From positions 744,001-808,000 of the forward strand of contig CASHTG010000017.1 in assembly GCA_949357655.1 (NCBI GenBank): a DNA stretch of 64,000 nucleotides, in the 5' to 3' direction. The translations under genes were made by a program, and so were the position numbers. The notes below the pieces were generated by a model that had not been told where the DNA came from, did not search any database, and saw only the letters and a program-made list of their open reading frames with translations. This document shows positions 1 to 11,405 of this stretch, in pieces. This stretch comes from Parascedosporium putredinis (lineage: Eukaryota; Ascomycota; Sordariomycetes; Microascales; Microascaceae). Position 1 is the stretch's first letter; every line of letters begins with the position of its first letter.

Positions 1-1785
1 CCGATCCGATATCAAAAAGCTTTGTGGTGACGCCCTTGAACTACGTCGACTTAGAATGGGGATGGAATTTTACTAGCGAGCAGTGCGAAGAAGGCATCGT
101 TGGTATTCAGGGCCAATCTCTCCGGTGAGTTTTAAACTGCGCGATCTGGGTCTCATACAAGGCCACCCACATTCCCCTCTCCTCCCCCTTTCTCCCAGTG
201 CAAATGATGAGAAAGAGATATCCTATTTGCGTCTTGCACAAATACAAAACCGCAATGAGGACTCTTTTAATTGTTCCTTCTGAAACGCACACACCTATCC
301 CTTGCCTTGATTCGATACCAGTACGAGCTTAGAGGGAACGCCGCTGACATGAGCTTGGTGTAGCATCTTCTCGATAGAGAAGCTTGGGGAAACCCTGATT
401 CAGAAATCCATCCCCTGACCTACACACCGAAGAGGCTGGTCAAGCATCCCGATTATCCCATCTTCTACACAATTGAGGCGGACAACAACACCCTTGCACC
501 GGAACTTCGTGAGCAGTTGCTTGCAGATCCGGGGTTGTCAACGGAGATGCCAAAGTTCTCCCTCCCCCGAGTTTGGTTATCCGAGGGGTAAGGGTCGCTG
601 GGCATCATGCATCAGCGTTGTGGATCCCCTGGGAGACGAGCCTCGGGTGCTCCAAACCATTGATTTCCAAAATAATGAAGCGGCCTGCTGTGCGGCTGTC
701 ATACCATTTGCCAGCCAAGACAATGAGCCATTCCTCGTGGTCGGCACCGGCAAAGACATGATTCTCAACCCTCGCCAGTTCTCCGAGGGCTACATCCATG
801 TCTATAGGTCCCATGAGGATGGCCGGGAGTTGGAATTTATTCACCGGACAAAGGTCGAAGAGCCTCCCAGCGCGATGCTTGCGTTTCAAGGCAAGCTCCT
901 TGTGGCGATTGGCAAGTCACTGCGCGTGTATGATCTGGGCATGAAACAGATGCTCAGAAAGGCGCAGGCTAACGTCTCGGCTCATCTCATTGTGTCCCTC
1001 GACGTTCAGCAGAACCGTATCGTTGTGGGCGATGTCATGCAGGGCGTTACATACGTCGCGTACAAGCCGGCTGCGAACAGGTTGATACCATTTGCAGACG
1101 ACACGATCTCGCGTTGGGTTACTTGCACCACCATGATCGATTACGAGTCGATGGCGGGAGGTGATAAGTTTGGCAATCTCTACATCCTACGATGTCCCTC
1201 GAAAGCCAGCGACGAGGCGGATGGGGATAGCTCTGGCGTTCACCTTCTCCATGCACGAGACTACCTTCACGGCGCACCCAATCGAGTTGATCTCATGGCG
1301 CACTTTTACACACAAGATATCCCCACCAGCATCACCAAAACGAGTTTGGTTGTCGGGGGCAAGACATCATACTCTGGACTGGCATCAATGGTTCCATTGG
1401 CGCTCTGATCCCGTTTGTGAGCCGTGAGGATGCCGACTTTTTCCAGACGTTGGAGACGCACATGAGGAGCGAGGATGCGCCGCTGGCTGGGAGAGACCAC
1501 CTCATCTACCGTGGGTATTATGTACCCGTCAAGGGGGTCATAGACGGCGATTTGTGCGAGCGGTATGCGCTCCTACCAAACGACAAGAAGCAGATGATTG
1601 CAGGGGAACTAGACCGGTCCGTCCGGGAGATTGAGAGGAAGATCTCGGTATGTCATGCTAACACCATCCTTCAATTTTCCCCGGACTTCCCCTTCCCTGC
1701 CCAACCATCAAAGCTTTCTCTTCACTTGACTGCCTGCTAACTCGCCTTGTTCACGTAGGATGTCCGGACCCGGTCAGCTTTCTAG
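1..1785 (+). CDS. rse1: Pre-mRNA-splicing factor RSE1 (SF3b130/SAP130), C-terminal part
   Basis: The 5' end lies outside the window. Rse1/SF3B3 is the large beta-propeller scaffold of the SF3b complex in U2 snRNP and recognises the branch site in the nucleus. Exons visible: 1-124, 364-1647 and 1759-1785. Introns are 125-363 (GTGAGT...TAG, CTGAC branch site) and 1648-1758. Family-typical stretches include LNYVDLEWGWNF, VVGDVMQGV, the TGINGSIGALIPF segment and the closing DVRTRSAF, all in the CPSF-A/DDB1-like C-terminal region. The frame is broken four times, at C4 412-415, G4 531-534, C5 564-568 and G5 1355-1359. Each break needs one extra base of the run, and the last exons then join in phase. 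Given its essential role I infer sequence error, not a pseudogene. Family assignment is very secure. Confidence 0.95.
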
Positions 1786-2628
1786 TGAGATTCTGGTAGT
1801 AGAATACCTCGTGTCCCTTTTTTCTCTTTTTCTCCCGATCCTCTCCAGGATATCTAGCATCAGCAATGCTACGAGGGATTAAACGATCGAAATGTATAGT
1901 GTTGTGGCTAGCCCTCATGTGGTGGTGTCTTTTTGTCTTTTTGTCTTTTGGGCACAATACCTGGTGTTCTTTTCGGCGGTGTGTGTGGCCGGCTCGCTAC
2001 GCGATGAATACTGGATGGGAACGGCCTCTAAAAGGGGGTCTAATAGAGAACGACCTAGCTTATAGGAAACTCTTGTGTATATAATTCCATAATGATTATG
2101 ACTTTTCATGCGCTATTTGGAGTGTAAACGGCACAGAGGCCGTAACAGACCCGGTCACACATGTCAGCAGAAAATCTGGCCAAAGTAAAGCAGACTCAAT
2201 CCCTCTTCCAAACTTGGCAGCCCATAACACCAGTCGTATGTAGGCTTGGGCTTGACTGACATGAACGTAGATGATTGAATATCATCTGGACCTATCCAGA
2301 TTGCCGCTGCCAACATCAATCAATTGATACCAGTGACACTGGAGAAATTGCACTTTGTCACTAATTGAACACTCAGGCTCACTCACTAAAAAGGATAATG
2401 CCCACTAACTTTCACGTGACCCCAACCACTATGCCGGCGAATTGATGTTGAAATTTACGGGTGACAACGGGTAGCTCATCTGTCCATCACCCACATCATC
2501 TCTCCCATCACTACTCCACGCCTTTTAACCCCTCGTCTCTATCTTCTCCCTGTCTGTTCCCGAGCATCTCCTTAAGAAGCTCGGGTGAGGACTTCTCAAG
2601 TGCAACAATATCCACAAACCATAGGACA
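1786..2628. other. Intergenic: RSE1 3' flank and promoter of the NSRP1-like gene
   Basis: No gene is seen here. It holds a pyrimidine-rich 3' flank, a three-copy 8-mer repeat (TCTTTTTG type) at about 1928-1950, and the pyrimidine-rich leader of the next gene. Confidence 0.6.
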
Positions 2629-3874
2629 ATGAATAACCAAGGCTTGTCCCTCGGGTTGCGGCTCTCCAAGAAAGCAGCCAAGCCCACCCCGGCCAGGAGG
2701 AAAGCATTTGGCGGCGGCGATGACTCCGATGATGAGAGTCCGGCGCCTAGCTCGGCGCGCGGCGGAGCGCAAAACGTCTTGGAGTTCGGTGGGCTCGATG
2801 AAGACTTGTCCTCCAGCGCGCGGCCGGCGTCCCCGGAAGTGGGCCGGCGCTCCAAGGGCAAGAACGCAGCGCCGACGAAGCCGCCGACGCTGAAGAAGAA
2901 GAGCGCGCCGGATGGCATGTTTGAAGACCTGGCAGGATCGCTAACGGCGCGCAAGAACACGGAGGAAGGGACGAAGGTGGACGCGAGCCTGTACGACTAT
3001 GACGGGGTGTACGAGGCGATGAAGCCGCAAAAGAAGAAGGCGGCGGTGACGGAGGATGAAGAGAGGAGGCCCAAGTACATGAGCGGGCTGCTCGCGGCGT
3101 CGGCGGTGCGGAAGCGAGACCAACAGGTGGCGGAGGAGAAGAAGATCACGCGAGAGCGCGAGGCGGAAGGCGAGGAGTTTGCGGACAAGGAAAAATTTGT
3201 GACGGCGGCGTACAAGAGACAACAGGAGGAGAACAAGCGTCTCCAAGAGGAGGAGAAGAGGAGAGAGGAGCGCGAGGCCAAGGGCAACAAGACGGGGGCA
3301 TGACGGCCTTTTACCGTGACCTATTAAATCGCGGAGAAAAAGAGCGCGCCGAGATCGTGAAAGCGGCCGAAGACAAGGCCAAGTCAGGCGCGAAGGCGAG
3401 CGCAGAGGGTGAAAGCGCAGAAAAGACGGAAGCGGAGCTCGCCAAGGAGATGGGCGACAAGGGCGTGTCCGTGTCCGTAAACGAGGACGGCCAGATCATC
3501 GATAAGCGACAGCTCCTGCAGGGCGGCCTCAACGTGGTGACCAAGAAGCCGGGACCGCGAAAGGCTGGAGACAAGGACCCCTCGTCCTCTTCGCAGCAGC
3601 GGGACCGGCAACGGGATCACGGGTCCGGCCGGGGTTCGCGGGCAGCGGGAGCAAGCGGGCCATGATTGAGAGGCAGTCACGCATGCTGGAGGAGCAGCTT
3701 GCTGAGTCGCTCAAGCGGTCGCGCGAGGAAGAAGAGGAGGAGAGGCAAAAGACGGTGGAGAAGCTGACCAAGTCGACCAAGACGGACACGGACATCTCGA
3801 GCGCCAGGGAACGGTACCTGGCGCGCAAAAGGCAGATGGAGGAGGAGAAGAAGAAGGCATCGGGAGCGCAGTAG
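2629..3874 (+). CDS. NSRP1/DUF2040-family nuclear speckle splicing regulatory protein
   Basis: Single-exon gene of about 415 aa after correction. The start is the ATG at 2629 (MNNQGLSLGLRL), followed by a basic/Ser-rich segment (KKAAKPTPARRKAFGG). The family core is the DASLYDYDGVYEAMK box and RRPKYMSGLLAAS at about residues 125-165, then a long charged coiled coil rich in EEKRREER. This matches the N-terminal NSRP1/CCDC55 (DUF2040) domain, whose animal members regulate splicing in nuclear speckles; the fungal role is inferred. Two one-base breaks lie at G5 3294-3298 and G4 3631-3634. Correcting both joins three reading-frame pieces into one and ends at the TAG at 3872-3874. The sequence after the first break (MTAFYRDLL) belongs to the same conserved domain, which argues against two separate genes. 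Confidence 0.88.
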
Positions 3875-4567
3875 TGAGGGGCCTATTCACGATGGTGGCC
3901 ACGAAGGACGCAGGGCGCGGGGAGCGGGGAGCGAGGTCGTGTACTATACATCCCCGTGCAGATTGATGGTTGGTTCCTCTTCCTTTTTTATTGTCCTTAT
4001 GTATACACGTCATGATACCACGGAAGCAAAAGGGATTTATGGAAGATATGCAATAGCCGAAGTGGGAAAGAAAGATGAAAGGTGTAATGATAGATCGGTA
4101 AGAAGAAAAGTTGTTGAAATTTTCCGAGAAAACGGGCAGTTATATCTTCTGTCTAGATCAGACTATCTTGAAGCATTGGATTTATTTATTTTTGGTCCTT
4201 ATTTTATCAGTAATGTGTACAACCGTCTATAAGAGTCGCTCTCCCCAAGATTTCATGACCCCATAGGCATACATGGAGATATTGATACACATAACCCCGA
4301 ACAATCGTACAACCCAACCCGGCTACTTCTCCTTTGAGGAGGGAAAAAAAAAAAGAGTACGCCATTTCTACCTCGTCCCATGATACATGGATTCTTTCCA
4401 CCTATTCAAGTGGTATTCCTCCAGGGCAAGACGAGGTCAGAGCGTGAGGGACGGGTCTCAACCAGGTATTCGTATTTGACCTCCATCCCAATGCAAAATC
4501 CAGACCGCCCACGCGTTCTCAGTAGGAGCGGTGGGCTCAAGGAGGCGGCAGAAGAAGGCGAATTTGT
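3875..4567. other. Intergenic between convergent genes
   Basis: AT-rich 3' flanks of the NSRP1-like gene and TIM13. No gene or RNA is seen. Confidence 0.6.
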
Positions 4568-5013
4568 TTAGGCCCAGCCGTCGGACTTGGCGTTCTCGCC
4601 GCGTAACCTGGCGATGTAGGTAGAGTTGACGAGGTTCCACGCGGCCATGTACTTCTCCATGCAGTTGGTGACGCAGCTCTGCTCGGAGCTGGACAGGGAG
4701 GTACCGGGTTTGGGCACGCACATATCGAAGCAGCTCGATTTGAGATTCTAGAGAGGAAAAGGGTGAAGGTCCACCCGCCATCTGTGTCAGTGATATTTTT
4801 TTGTTTGTTTCCTCGCAGGATCAAGTTTCCAAGGGATCTCTTCGAGGGGGCGCAAAACCACCAAGGGGCTAGGAGGGGTGGGAACTCGAGGAAGGTGAAA
4901 AAAGGGGGTCGTAAGGAGAGTGCGCATACGTTCATGAGCTTCTGCGCATTGGCAACGCTGGCCTCGGTGCGGACCTGCTGCATGACAGCATTCTTGACGG
5001 TAGTGGAATCCAT
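4568..5013 (-). CDS. tim13: Mitochondrial intermembrane-space chaperone Tim13
   Basis: Two exons, 5013-4930 and 4747-4568, give an intact 87-residue protein, the usual small-Tim length. Tim13 pairs with Tim8 as a hexameric chaperone that carries hydrophobic precursors across the intermembrane space to TIM22/TIM23. The N-terminus MDSTTVKNAVMQQV is characteristic of Tim13. The twin CX3C motif is visible as CFDMC and CVTNC, separated by VPKPGTSLSSSEQS. Its cysteines would form the two intramolecular disulfides made by Mia40. The intron is about 182 nt (GTATGC...TAG). There is no frame break, so this is one of the few undamaged genes here. It is transcribed toward the NSRP1-like gene. Confidence 0.95.
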
Positions 5014-5831
5014 TGCGGCCGGAGTTCGCAGACGACTGGGAGAAGGAAAAAGGGGGTTTGGGGGTTCGATCGGAGACGGTGGGACGAGCTTGAAGGTTCG
5101 GTGGTGGGAGGAGGACTTCGGTTGTAGATTGACTCTTGTCGGCTTTCGGAGCTGGTGCTGGATCGAGCTTGAAGTCAGTAGCTTTCGCTTGGATATGCAA
5201 AATTTCGGCTGAGCTTGCTGCGACACGCTGCAAGGGACGCCGTCACGTGCCACTACGCAGCGACTCGGAGCATAGTATGGATTATCATCCGCGACGTCGG
5301 TGACAACCTCGACATAAACTCCATTCATCATTTACATATCATGGGCATTTCTAACAAAAAATATATATAAACATCCACCATGTATTCAAATGATAATAGA
5401 CTATTAGACACTGTGAAAACACGCCAAAAAAAAAAAAAAACCAACAAAAGAAGCGATTTCGAACAAGCCTTTGTGAAGCTTGCTTGGCCAAGCCGTTGTC
5501 TGTCGCCGGCCGTCGTCCCTTCTCGAAATACTTGCGGGACAGGTCCTCTCCAAAATCTATAGTAAGCCGCGAAAGAGAAGTGAGGGTATACCCCTCGTCG
5601 AATTTCGACAGTGCTTTAAGTTTACTTGGCCCACCGGCAGTCACAGGATTCTCTAGACGGGTCCAAGTTTTCGTCACAAAAATGGAAAGCCAAAAAGGAG
5701 AACAGTCAAGGTCATAGATATATATATATATACAGGTAGATTTCTCTTTTCTTTCAACGCCTAGGTACAGCGATACAAATGCAGCTGGTTTAGATGCAAA
5801 GCGAATGCACGCTCCTGCAACAAAAAGACTA
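5014..5831. other. Intergenic between TIM13 and the sideroflexin gene
   Basis: Contains the TIM13 promoter region, an A15 run at 5426-5440 and an (AT)n microsatellite at 5718-5732. No gene is recognised. Confidence 0.6.
5718..5732. repeat. (AT)n microsatellite
   Basis: Uninterrupted alternating AT for about 15 nt in the 3' flank of the sideroflexin gene. Confidence 0.85.
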
Positions 5832-7262
5832 CTAGATTCCTCTATTGAACACAACAAGGCCATCCTTTCCGCCCTTACCGTGGAACTCGGGCTCGAGGCT
5901 CTCCGCCTGGATGCTCTGTCTCTGGGGGAACGCAGCCAGCGCGAGGGGGAGCACGGCGAATGAGGTTCCGAGAATGAGACCGAGATTGATAGGGATGGTG
6001 AGCTGGGGCCGACGCTTCAACCACTCCGTCTTCTGCAGCCGGACGAGGATGAGGGGGAATAACCATGATCGGAGAGCTGTTGAGGACTCGGCTCAGAGCT
6101 GTCTCGCTCACGGCCAGGGTAGCAGCCTTTTTGCTCTTGCCGAGGGAAGCGACGTCGGACTCGGACTTGCCGTCGGCGGCCAGCTTGAGCTTGTCCTCGT
6201 CAGAGAGGACAGGGAAGACGTCGATGCCCCTGCGGATCTCCTCGCCCCTCATGAGGAAGACGTTGAGGGCACCGGCAGAAGCCACGGCGGCGAAGGGCAC
6301 GAGACGGGTGAGGATCGTCTTGGTGGCGGGCGAGATGCTCTTGAGGCGGGGCACGAGCTTGTTGAGACCCACGGCCACGGAGCAGGAGGCTGTGACGGCC
6401 ATGAAGTAGGACTGGGCGAGCTGGGCGTAGCTAAGAGGAGACGACTTGTTGGCATTGGCGCTATTGATCGCGACGTTGAGCGACTGGTTGGCGACCTGCC
6501 ATCCTATCGTTCCCAGAGTCTATAAAGGAGCTGTTAACAAGGCGAGATGTCGTATGGACTTGGGCTTGGCGGGAAAAGAAAAAAGAAAAAGAAAAAAGAG
6601 AGCCTATGCGTCCGTATGAGAGAAATAGAGATAGAAATGACTTACGCCAAGGCCCGGCTGAAGCATACCGGCCGTTACGACAAGGTTAGAGAGCACAAAG
6701 GAAGACATACGGAACGGCAGCAGGACCGGCTCGCCAGTGTCTGTATCACAAGAGAGCGGGTGTTAATGGGCAAAGATTCGCTAGAGAAGACAGACAGCAG
6801 GTGGGAGCACCACTTCACTCACCAGGATGAAGAGTCGAGTCGACAATCTTCTTGGCTTGCCACAGCTCAGGCGTCATGTTCTGAACACGGCCTTCCTTGT
6901 AGTCAACCACCAGCCGCTTCGCCTTCTCAAGGCCGGAGGATCCCGCAAACAGAGTCCTGATACGCCAATGGCGCGCCCTCGTTAGCCATCATTGAGTCGA
7001 GGGCCAATGTAGAAAAATGGTCTTGTGATATCACCGCAAAGAAGAGGAAAAGAAATGACTAGGCCACATAAACAGCAGCATCCTCGCCTCCCCTTCTTCA
7101 GCGCACAGCAAGCAGTTTGCGGTTTTCCTCAATTGAAACTCAGCAGTCACTCTCTTACCTCGGGTCAGTAAGTCCTGCGGCATGTTGCACCCGACCCCAG
7201 TATGTGTTGAGGTCATACTGGGAGTCGGGCAGGGCCCGGATGCCAGGTAGGGATGCCGACAT
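5832..7262 (-). CDS. Sideroflexin (mitochondrial serine/tricarboxylate carrier family, Fsf1-type)
   Basis: Four exons: 7262-7159, 6956-6823, 6740-6646 and 6519-5832, about 340 aa once corrected. Sideroflexins are inner-membrane carriers; animal SFXN1 moves serine into mitochondria, while the yeast Fsf1 substrate is less certain. Family marks are MSASLPGIRALPDSQYDLNTY at the start, the conserved LHP-DTGE motif formed across the exon 2/3 junction, PFRMSSFV, and the C-terminal FPQRQSI segment ending VVFNRGI. Several hydrophobic helices follow the DTGE box. One break lies at G5 6053-6057 on the + strand (C run in the gene). The family-conserved IPP-LI stretch requires seven Cs, so two bases appear to be missing. 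Splice sites are all GT-AG and the exon phases agree. Confidence 0.93.
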
Positions 7263-7832
7263 GTTGGCTATGAGTCGACTCAAGTAAAGGCGTGCTGGTT
7301 TGTGAGGAAGGTGGTTAGCCTAAGAAACCCTACCAGGGCCCGGGCTTCGCAAGATACTACGAGGAAATACAGAGGCGACGGTCAATCTCACTGCGTTCGT
7401 TGAGCAAGGCTAGAGCGTGGAGGAGGGAAGGAAGCAAAATGGCTGGGTGGAGGTCTGTCCGCGGATGAGAAATTGATAAGAAAATCGCTGGGCGCTGGGG
7501 CGGGTCGGGTCACACGCACTGATTCACCGCTCCGATGTTCCGGACCACAGCAAACTGCCCCAATACTAAGAAAACAAGGGTCGGTCCTCGACTGAACGGA
7601 CGGGATCAAGATGACCTCAATAAGGCTTATTTATCAATTGCTAACTAGGGCTTCAAGGAGCAGTTCGATCTGGAAATTGAAGGCAAAAAAGGTCGGCTCC
7701 TCGGTAAGCATACTACCAGCAAAAGAAAAGCCCAAAAGAAAAAGGTAGACGCCAGCTATCCAGCACTTGTTTAGAGGCCCGAAACCCACTAAAGCAAACA
7801 GAGGGCGGGAAAAAAAAAAAAGAACTGTCAAA
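7263..7832. other. Intergenic between the sideroflexin gene and tRNA-Arg
   Basis: Sideroflexin upstream region. An A12 run at 7810-7821 lies just downstream of the tRNA on its minus strand and reads there as a T run, consistent with an RNA polymerase III terminator. Confidence 0.55.
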
Positions 7833-7904
7833 CGACCCCGGTAGGATTCGAACCCACAATCTTTAGAGCCGAAATCTAACGCCTTACCATTAGGCCACAA
7901 GGCC
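7833..7904 (-). tRNA. tRNA-Arg (anticodon UCG)
   Basis: A 72-nt cloverleaf can be folded by hand on the minus strand. The acceptor GGCCTTG pairs with CGGGGTC using three G-U wobbles and the discriminator is G. The D stem is GCC/GGC with loop TAATGGTAA. The anticodon stem TTAGA/TCTAA has a 7-nt loop TTTCGGC and anticodon TCG, reading CGA. The variable loop is 5 nt. The T stem GTGGG/CCTAC has a GTTCGAATCC T-arm. There is no intron. A T-run follows about a dozen bases downstream. The acceptor wobbles are unusual in number but all pair. Confidence 0.92.
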
Positions 7905-8935
7905 GCGAATGACTAAGTTCGATATGAAATATCCCCTTTGCTCAGCCATATAAGCCTACATTTTTAATAAGTGGACCAAGGTCGGGTTGTTCGTACTCTC
8001 ACTGATCTCTCGAGGAGCAACTTCTAAACAGAGACCAGCGCAGATGGCCCCCAACTAAAACTGAATGCAAACTCTGTACCCTGGTCTCTTCAGCAGTAGT
8101 AAGCCAAGTCCTCGGTTTATCTATATCACATTTTCTCAATTTTTTTTTTATCCCCTAGGATTTAATCAAGGAAAGATAAGGCGAGTTGTTGGTACATTCT
8201 TGTCCGTGGAGAGAGTTCAGATCAAGCAAAGACCGCTCCGTGACGCGCCAAAATCGCAAAGTTGAAGTTGAGTATATAAGCCTCTACTACGGCTCTACCG
8301 GTCCCTCCCCGCATCACGTCTAGCCCTTTATTATCACTATTGTATCTTTCTTATGCCTATCCACTCTCACCCTGGTACCTTGATACCTTTCTATATAAGA
8401 TGTGGCCTTGGGTCTACATGAAAGATGAATGGGCCTGATGAATTCATAGAGAGATCCTTCTTTATGAGCCTAGTTATTACATTGGTGGATCTTTCTTTCA
8501 AAAATACCACTTTCCTGTGGTCATCTTAATCCTATACCTTAAAGCCCTTGCTCTCTTTAAGCATGTATGTCCTTTCTACAGGCTTCAACCTAAGTCTTGG
8601 AAAGTGCTGGAAAGTGAGGTATTGTAGTTTCCAGTCCCCAAAGAGCTTCTTCCCCTCATTCAGTGTATATATTGGCAAAATGTAGAGAGGAGCTTTGATT
8701 AGGAGCTGAGGAGCTGTAGGAGGGTAGGGCAGATGCACATTGCCACTGTTGCTGGTAAGGAGAGCAACTCACCCCACCTTGGTGATAAGCTCACGATCTC
8801 CCTCAAGGCTACCTCTTTTGCGTTTGCTCTCTGAGTCAGGGTTAGGGAAACATCAGGAGAGCACTGGAGTATCACTTGAAAATAGAATAGGAGCTCAATA
8901 AATTTCAATCCTTCTTCCCCCATTGCTCCCCACAC
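7905..8935. other. Intergenic upstream of the GNAT gene
   Basis: AT-rich region with no convincing reading frame or RNA. It probably carries the GNAT gene promoter. Confidence 0.5.
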
Positions 8936-10547
8936 ATGGATCCCCTACCTATACCAATCCCATCCTCCACTGCCATCAAGTCGTCATCCGAGAGCATCTC
9001 AAAATTGCAAAGAAGCCGACAAACAAGCCTGAAGCTGCAGGGGCTTTTGTTTTCTCTCCCGGTTTACCTACCTCCTCGCCGGTACTAGGCGAAGGACTAC
9101 ACAACAAACTACGGTATGGTGAAGGCGTCGGACCATGGAGTGGAGGGCCAGTCGCATTCCCGTGAGGGAGGACGCAAGGGGTAGAATTCATGCAAGATCC
9201 CAGCCATGACGAGATCATGAGCAACAATAATGGCTGGTTCATCTTGAAAGACCCAGATCTACAAATGACCTCGCAGGGCCACGATTACAAGCAAGCCTTC
9301 ATCAAGAAATGGGCCAAGACCGCCCTACGACCGTCGCCTCCCTTGAAGATTAACGAAGCCATGCACGATCCTCTATACCGCGACTGGGAGCCAATCGAGG
9401 TCTTCCAAGACACTGGAAGCTCTACAATGTACCAAGAAGACCCCGAGGAAGACGTGAGCGCCATAGTCACGCCGCATTAGGACTGCGATGTCGATACCGT
9501 TAACGGCACTTTAAACGCCCCCATCGTTTACCCCGCGCCCACCGTGCTTACACACGCGAAGATATTCATAGCGGCTCGTCAATTGAACTGGATCGACAAA
9601 ACTGGACCGCGGAGTATCGAATAGTGATCAGCCCTCGTAGGGACGCTACCACGGGAGAGGTTGCCATGTCCCTGCACCCTTTCTGCCATGATGCCATATT
9701 CAGAGGCGGAAGCCCATTGCCGGAAGTGAGTAAGATTCGCGTAAACTGCGAATATCGTCCTGCCACCCTGGACGATATGGAAGCTGTGACAGCCGTCTAC
9801 AATGCCGAAGTGCAGTCTGAGGGAATGGTGGCGGACGGAACAGAGGTACCCGTCTCCAAATTCGTCACAATCTTTGAGGAGTGCCTGGCCGAAGACCGCC
9901 CCTTTCTCGTAGCCGTTCACAAAGCCAAGCTCCTAAACAAGGCCAGCTGGCCCGACGAGGAAGCGTTCAGCGAGTACATGCACTGGCGGCAGGAAACGGG
10001 CGGCCTCGGCAGCGGCGCCGAGACCATAGTGGCTTTCTCCTACCTCTGCCTCTTTGACCCGAGCGGCGCCTTGGGAGGCGGCAAGTCATCGTTCGCCGCT
10101 CGGATCGAACTCGTCGTGCACCCGCACAAGCGCCGAAGGGGATTCGGCAGCGGGCTCATGGACCTGATGCTCCAGATGACGGTCAAGGACTACAGGCCGC
10201 AGCTTGAGTACGTCTGGGATTGTCCGAACCCCGGCAAAGTATACAACCTGTATGCGGAGGACAACGGGAAGCGCTACCGCATGGTGCTGGTGCAGACGTT
10301 CTTGAAGCACATGTCCAGGGATGCGTTGATGAAGAGGCGACTCTTCATTGAACGTATTTTCCAGTTCACGAACATGGCCCACATCCCCGGAGCGTACAGG
10401 AGCAGCAGGACGGGCCTGCCGGGCGACGGCCTGGAAGGCGAGGGCGAAGAGTGGCAGGACAAGGCCATCTGGGGAAAGTTTTGCCAGTTCTCAAACGCCG
10501 AGATCTTCGGGGAGGAAACGAGGGGGCCCGATGAGGCGTCGATCTAG
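8936..10547 (+). pseudogene. GNAT-fold N-acetyltransferase gene with frame breaks and two in-frame stops
   Basis: Reading from ATG 8936 (MDPLPIPIPSSTAIK) to TAG 10545, the frame gives about 537 codons after two one-base corrections, at A4 9001-9004 and G2 9604-9605. Two in-frame stops remain, TGA 9163-9165 and TAG 9478-9480. The N-terminal half has segments that look coding on both sides of these stops (GEGVGPWSGGPVAFP; NNNGWFILKDPDLQM; DYKQAFIKKWAKTALRPSPP). The C-terminal half carries the acetyl-CoA binding signature of the GNAT superfamily, HKRRRGFGSGLMDLML (R/Q-x-x-G-x-G/A), after a beta strand with RIELVVHP. The substrate is unknown. The stops could be true nonsense changes or further miscalls (three compensating missing bases at the first). 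I therefore label it broken but do not claim loss of function in the organism. It is divergent from the sideroflexin gene, with the tRNA between them. Confidence 0.7.
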
Positions 10548-11405
10548 TAGGGCACTGCAAGTCCCCAAAACGATATCCAGAGGAAAGAGGGGAGAGATGG
10601 ATGGGGAGCCGTAGATATGTAGACTTGGACTTTGTGTCGAGACTCGGGAGACACTGCTGATATCAAACCGTGCCGGGAGTTCATGCAATACACCGGGAAC
10701 TGCCACCGTTTGGAAGGAGGAGGAGGGAAAACCGCCCCAAGATTGATTGGCAAGTTATTCAAGAGAAGTTTGATAGAAAGGGTACGTAACAAGCCCTACA
10801 ATAAAACTTTGAAATCTCATCTTGTCCCCAGCGCGTCTTTTAAACACCATACTTTTACTATATATTCAATGGTTTGGGATAGCGTCGAGAGGAATGTGAA
10901 ATTATGGAGAGACAGCCCTGCCTTTACCCATCGACTATATGGTGGTATGTGCCTTTTCCCCGTCTTTTCCTTTCCCTCTTCTATTCTTTTCCTCGCCTTC
11001 ACCCCCAGTGCCTTATATTTACTTTCGGTGGTGGCAGAACTGGCTTGGTTGAGTCAATCGGCGATGATGGCTGCAGGATATATGGTGTGGACGGTATTGG
11101 TCGCTGTCGCCATGAGGTCAAGGGGAATATCGCCGTGCACTGTACATTTCTGTCCGTGTGGACCTTACACACTCAGCAACGATCTCTGTAGTTTCTAGAA
11201 GCGCTCTAACCTAGCCGTGATAGCAACTTAAGGCATCAATCAAAAGGCGATATTCGCAATATCCCCGCTATTGCCTGGTTTCTCTTGTCACCCTCTAAGC
11301 TTGTCGCGTTCAAGAAAAACCAAAGCTTTGTTGGCTCTCACCATCTATTCTCGACAGCACCCACTTCAGGACGGTGACTCCTCATCCTAAACCTTTAGAC
11401 CCAAG
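10548..11405. other. Intergenic between the GNAT gene and ARL2
   Basis: Pyrimidine-rich sequence near the ARL2 start. Reading frames here lack family resemblance, so I see no gene. Confidence 0.5.

Noticed and set aside
5845..6525. 226-codon + strand open frame
   Set aside because: Antisense to the last sideroflexin exon, which carries the family motifs.
10632..11198. 188-codon + frame before ARL2
   Set aside because: Hydrophobic stretches arise from pyrimidine-rich DNA. There is no family resemblance and no supporting context.
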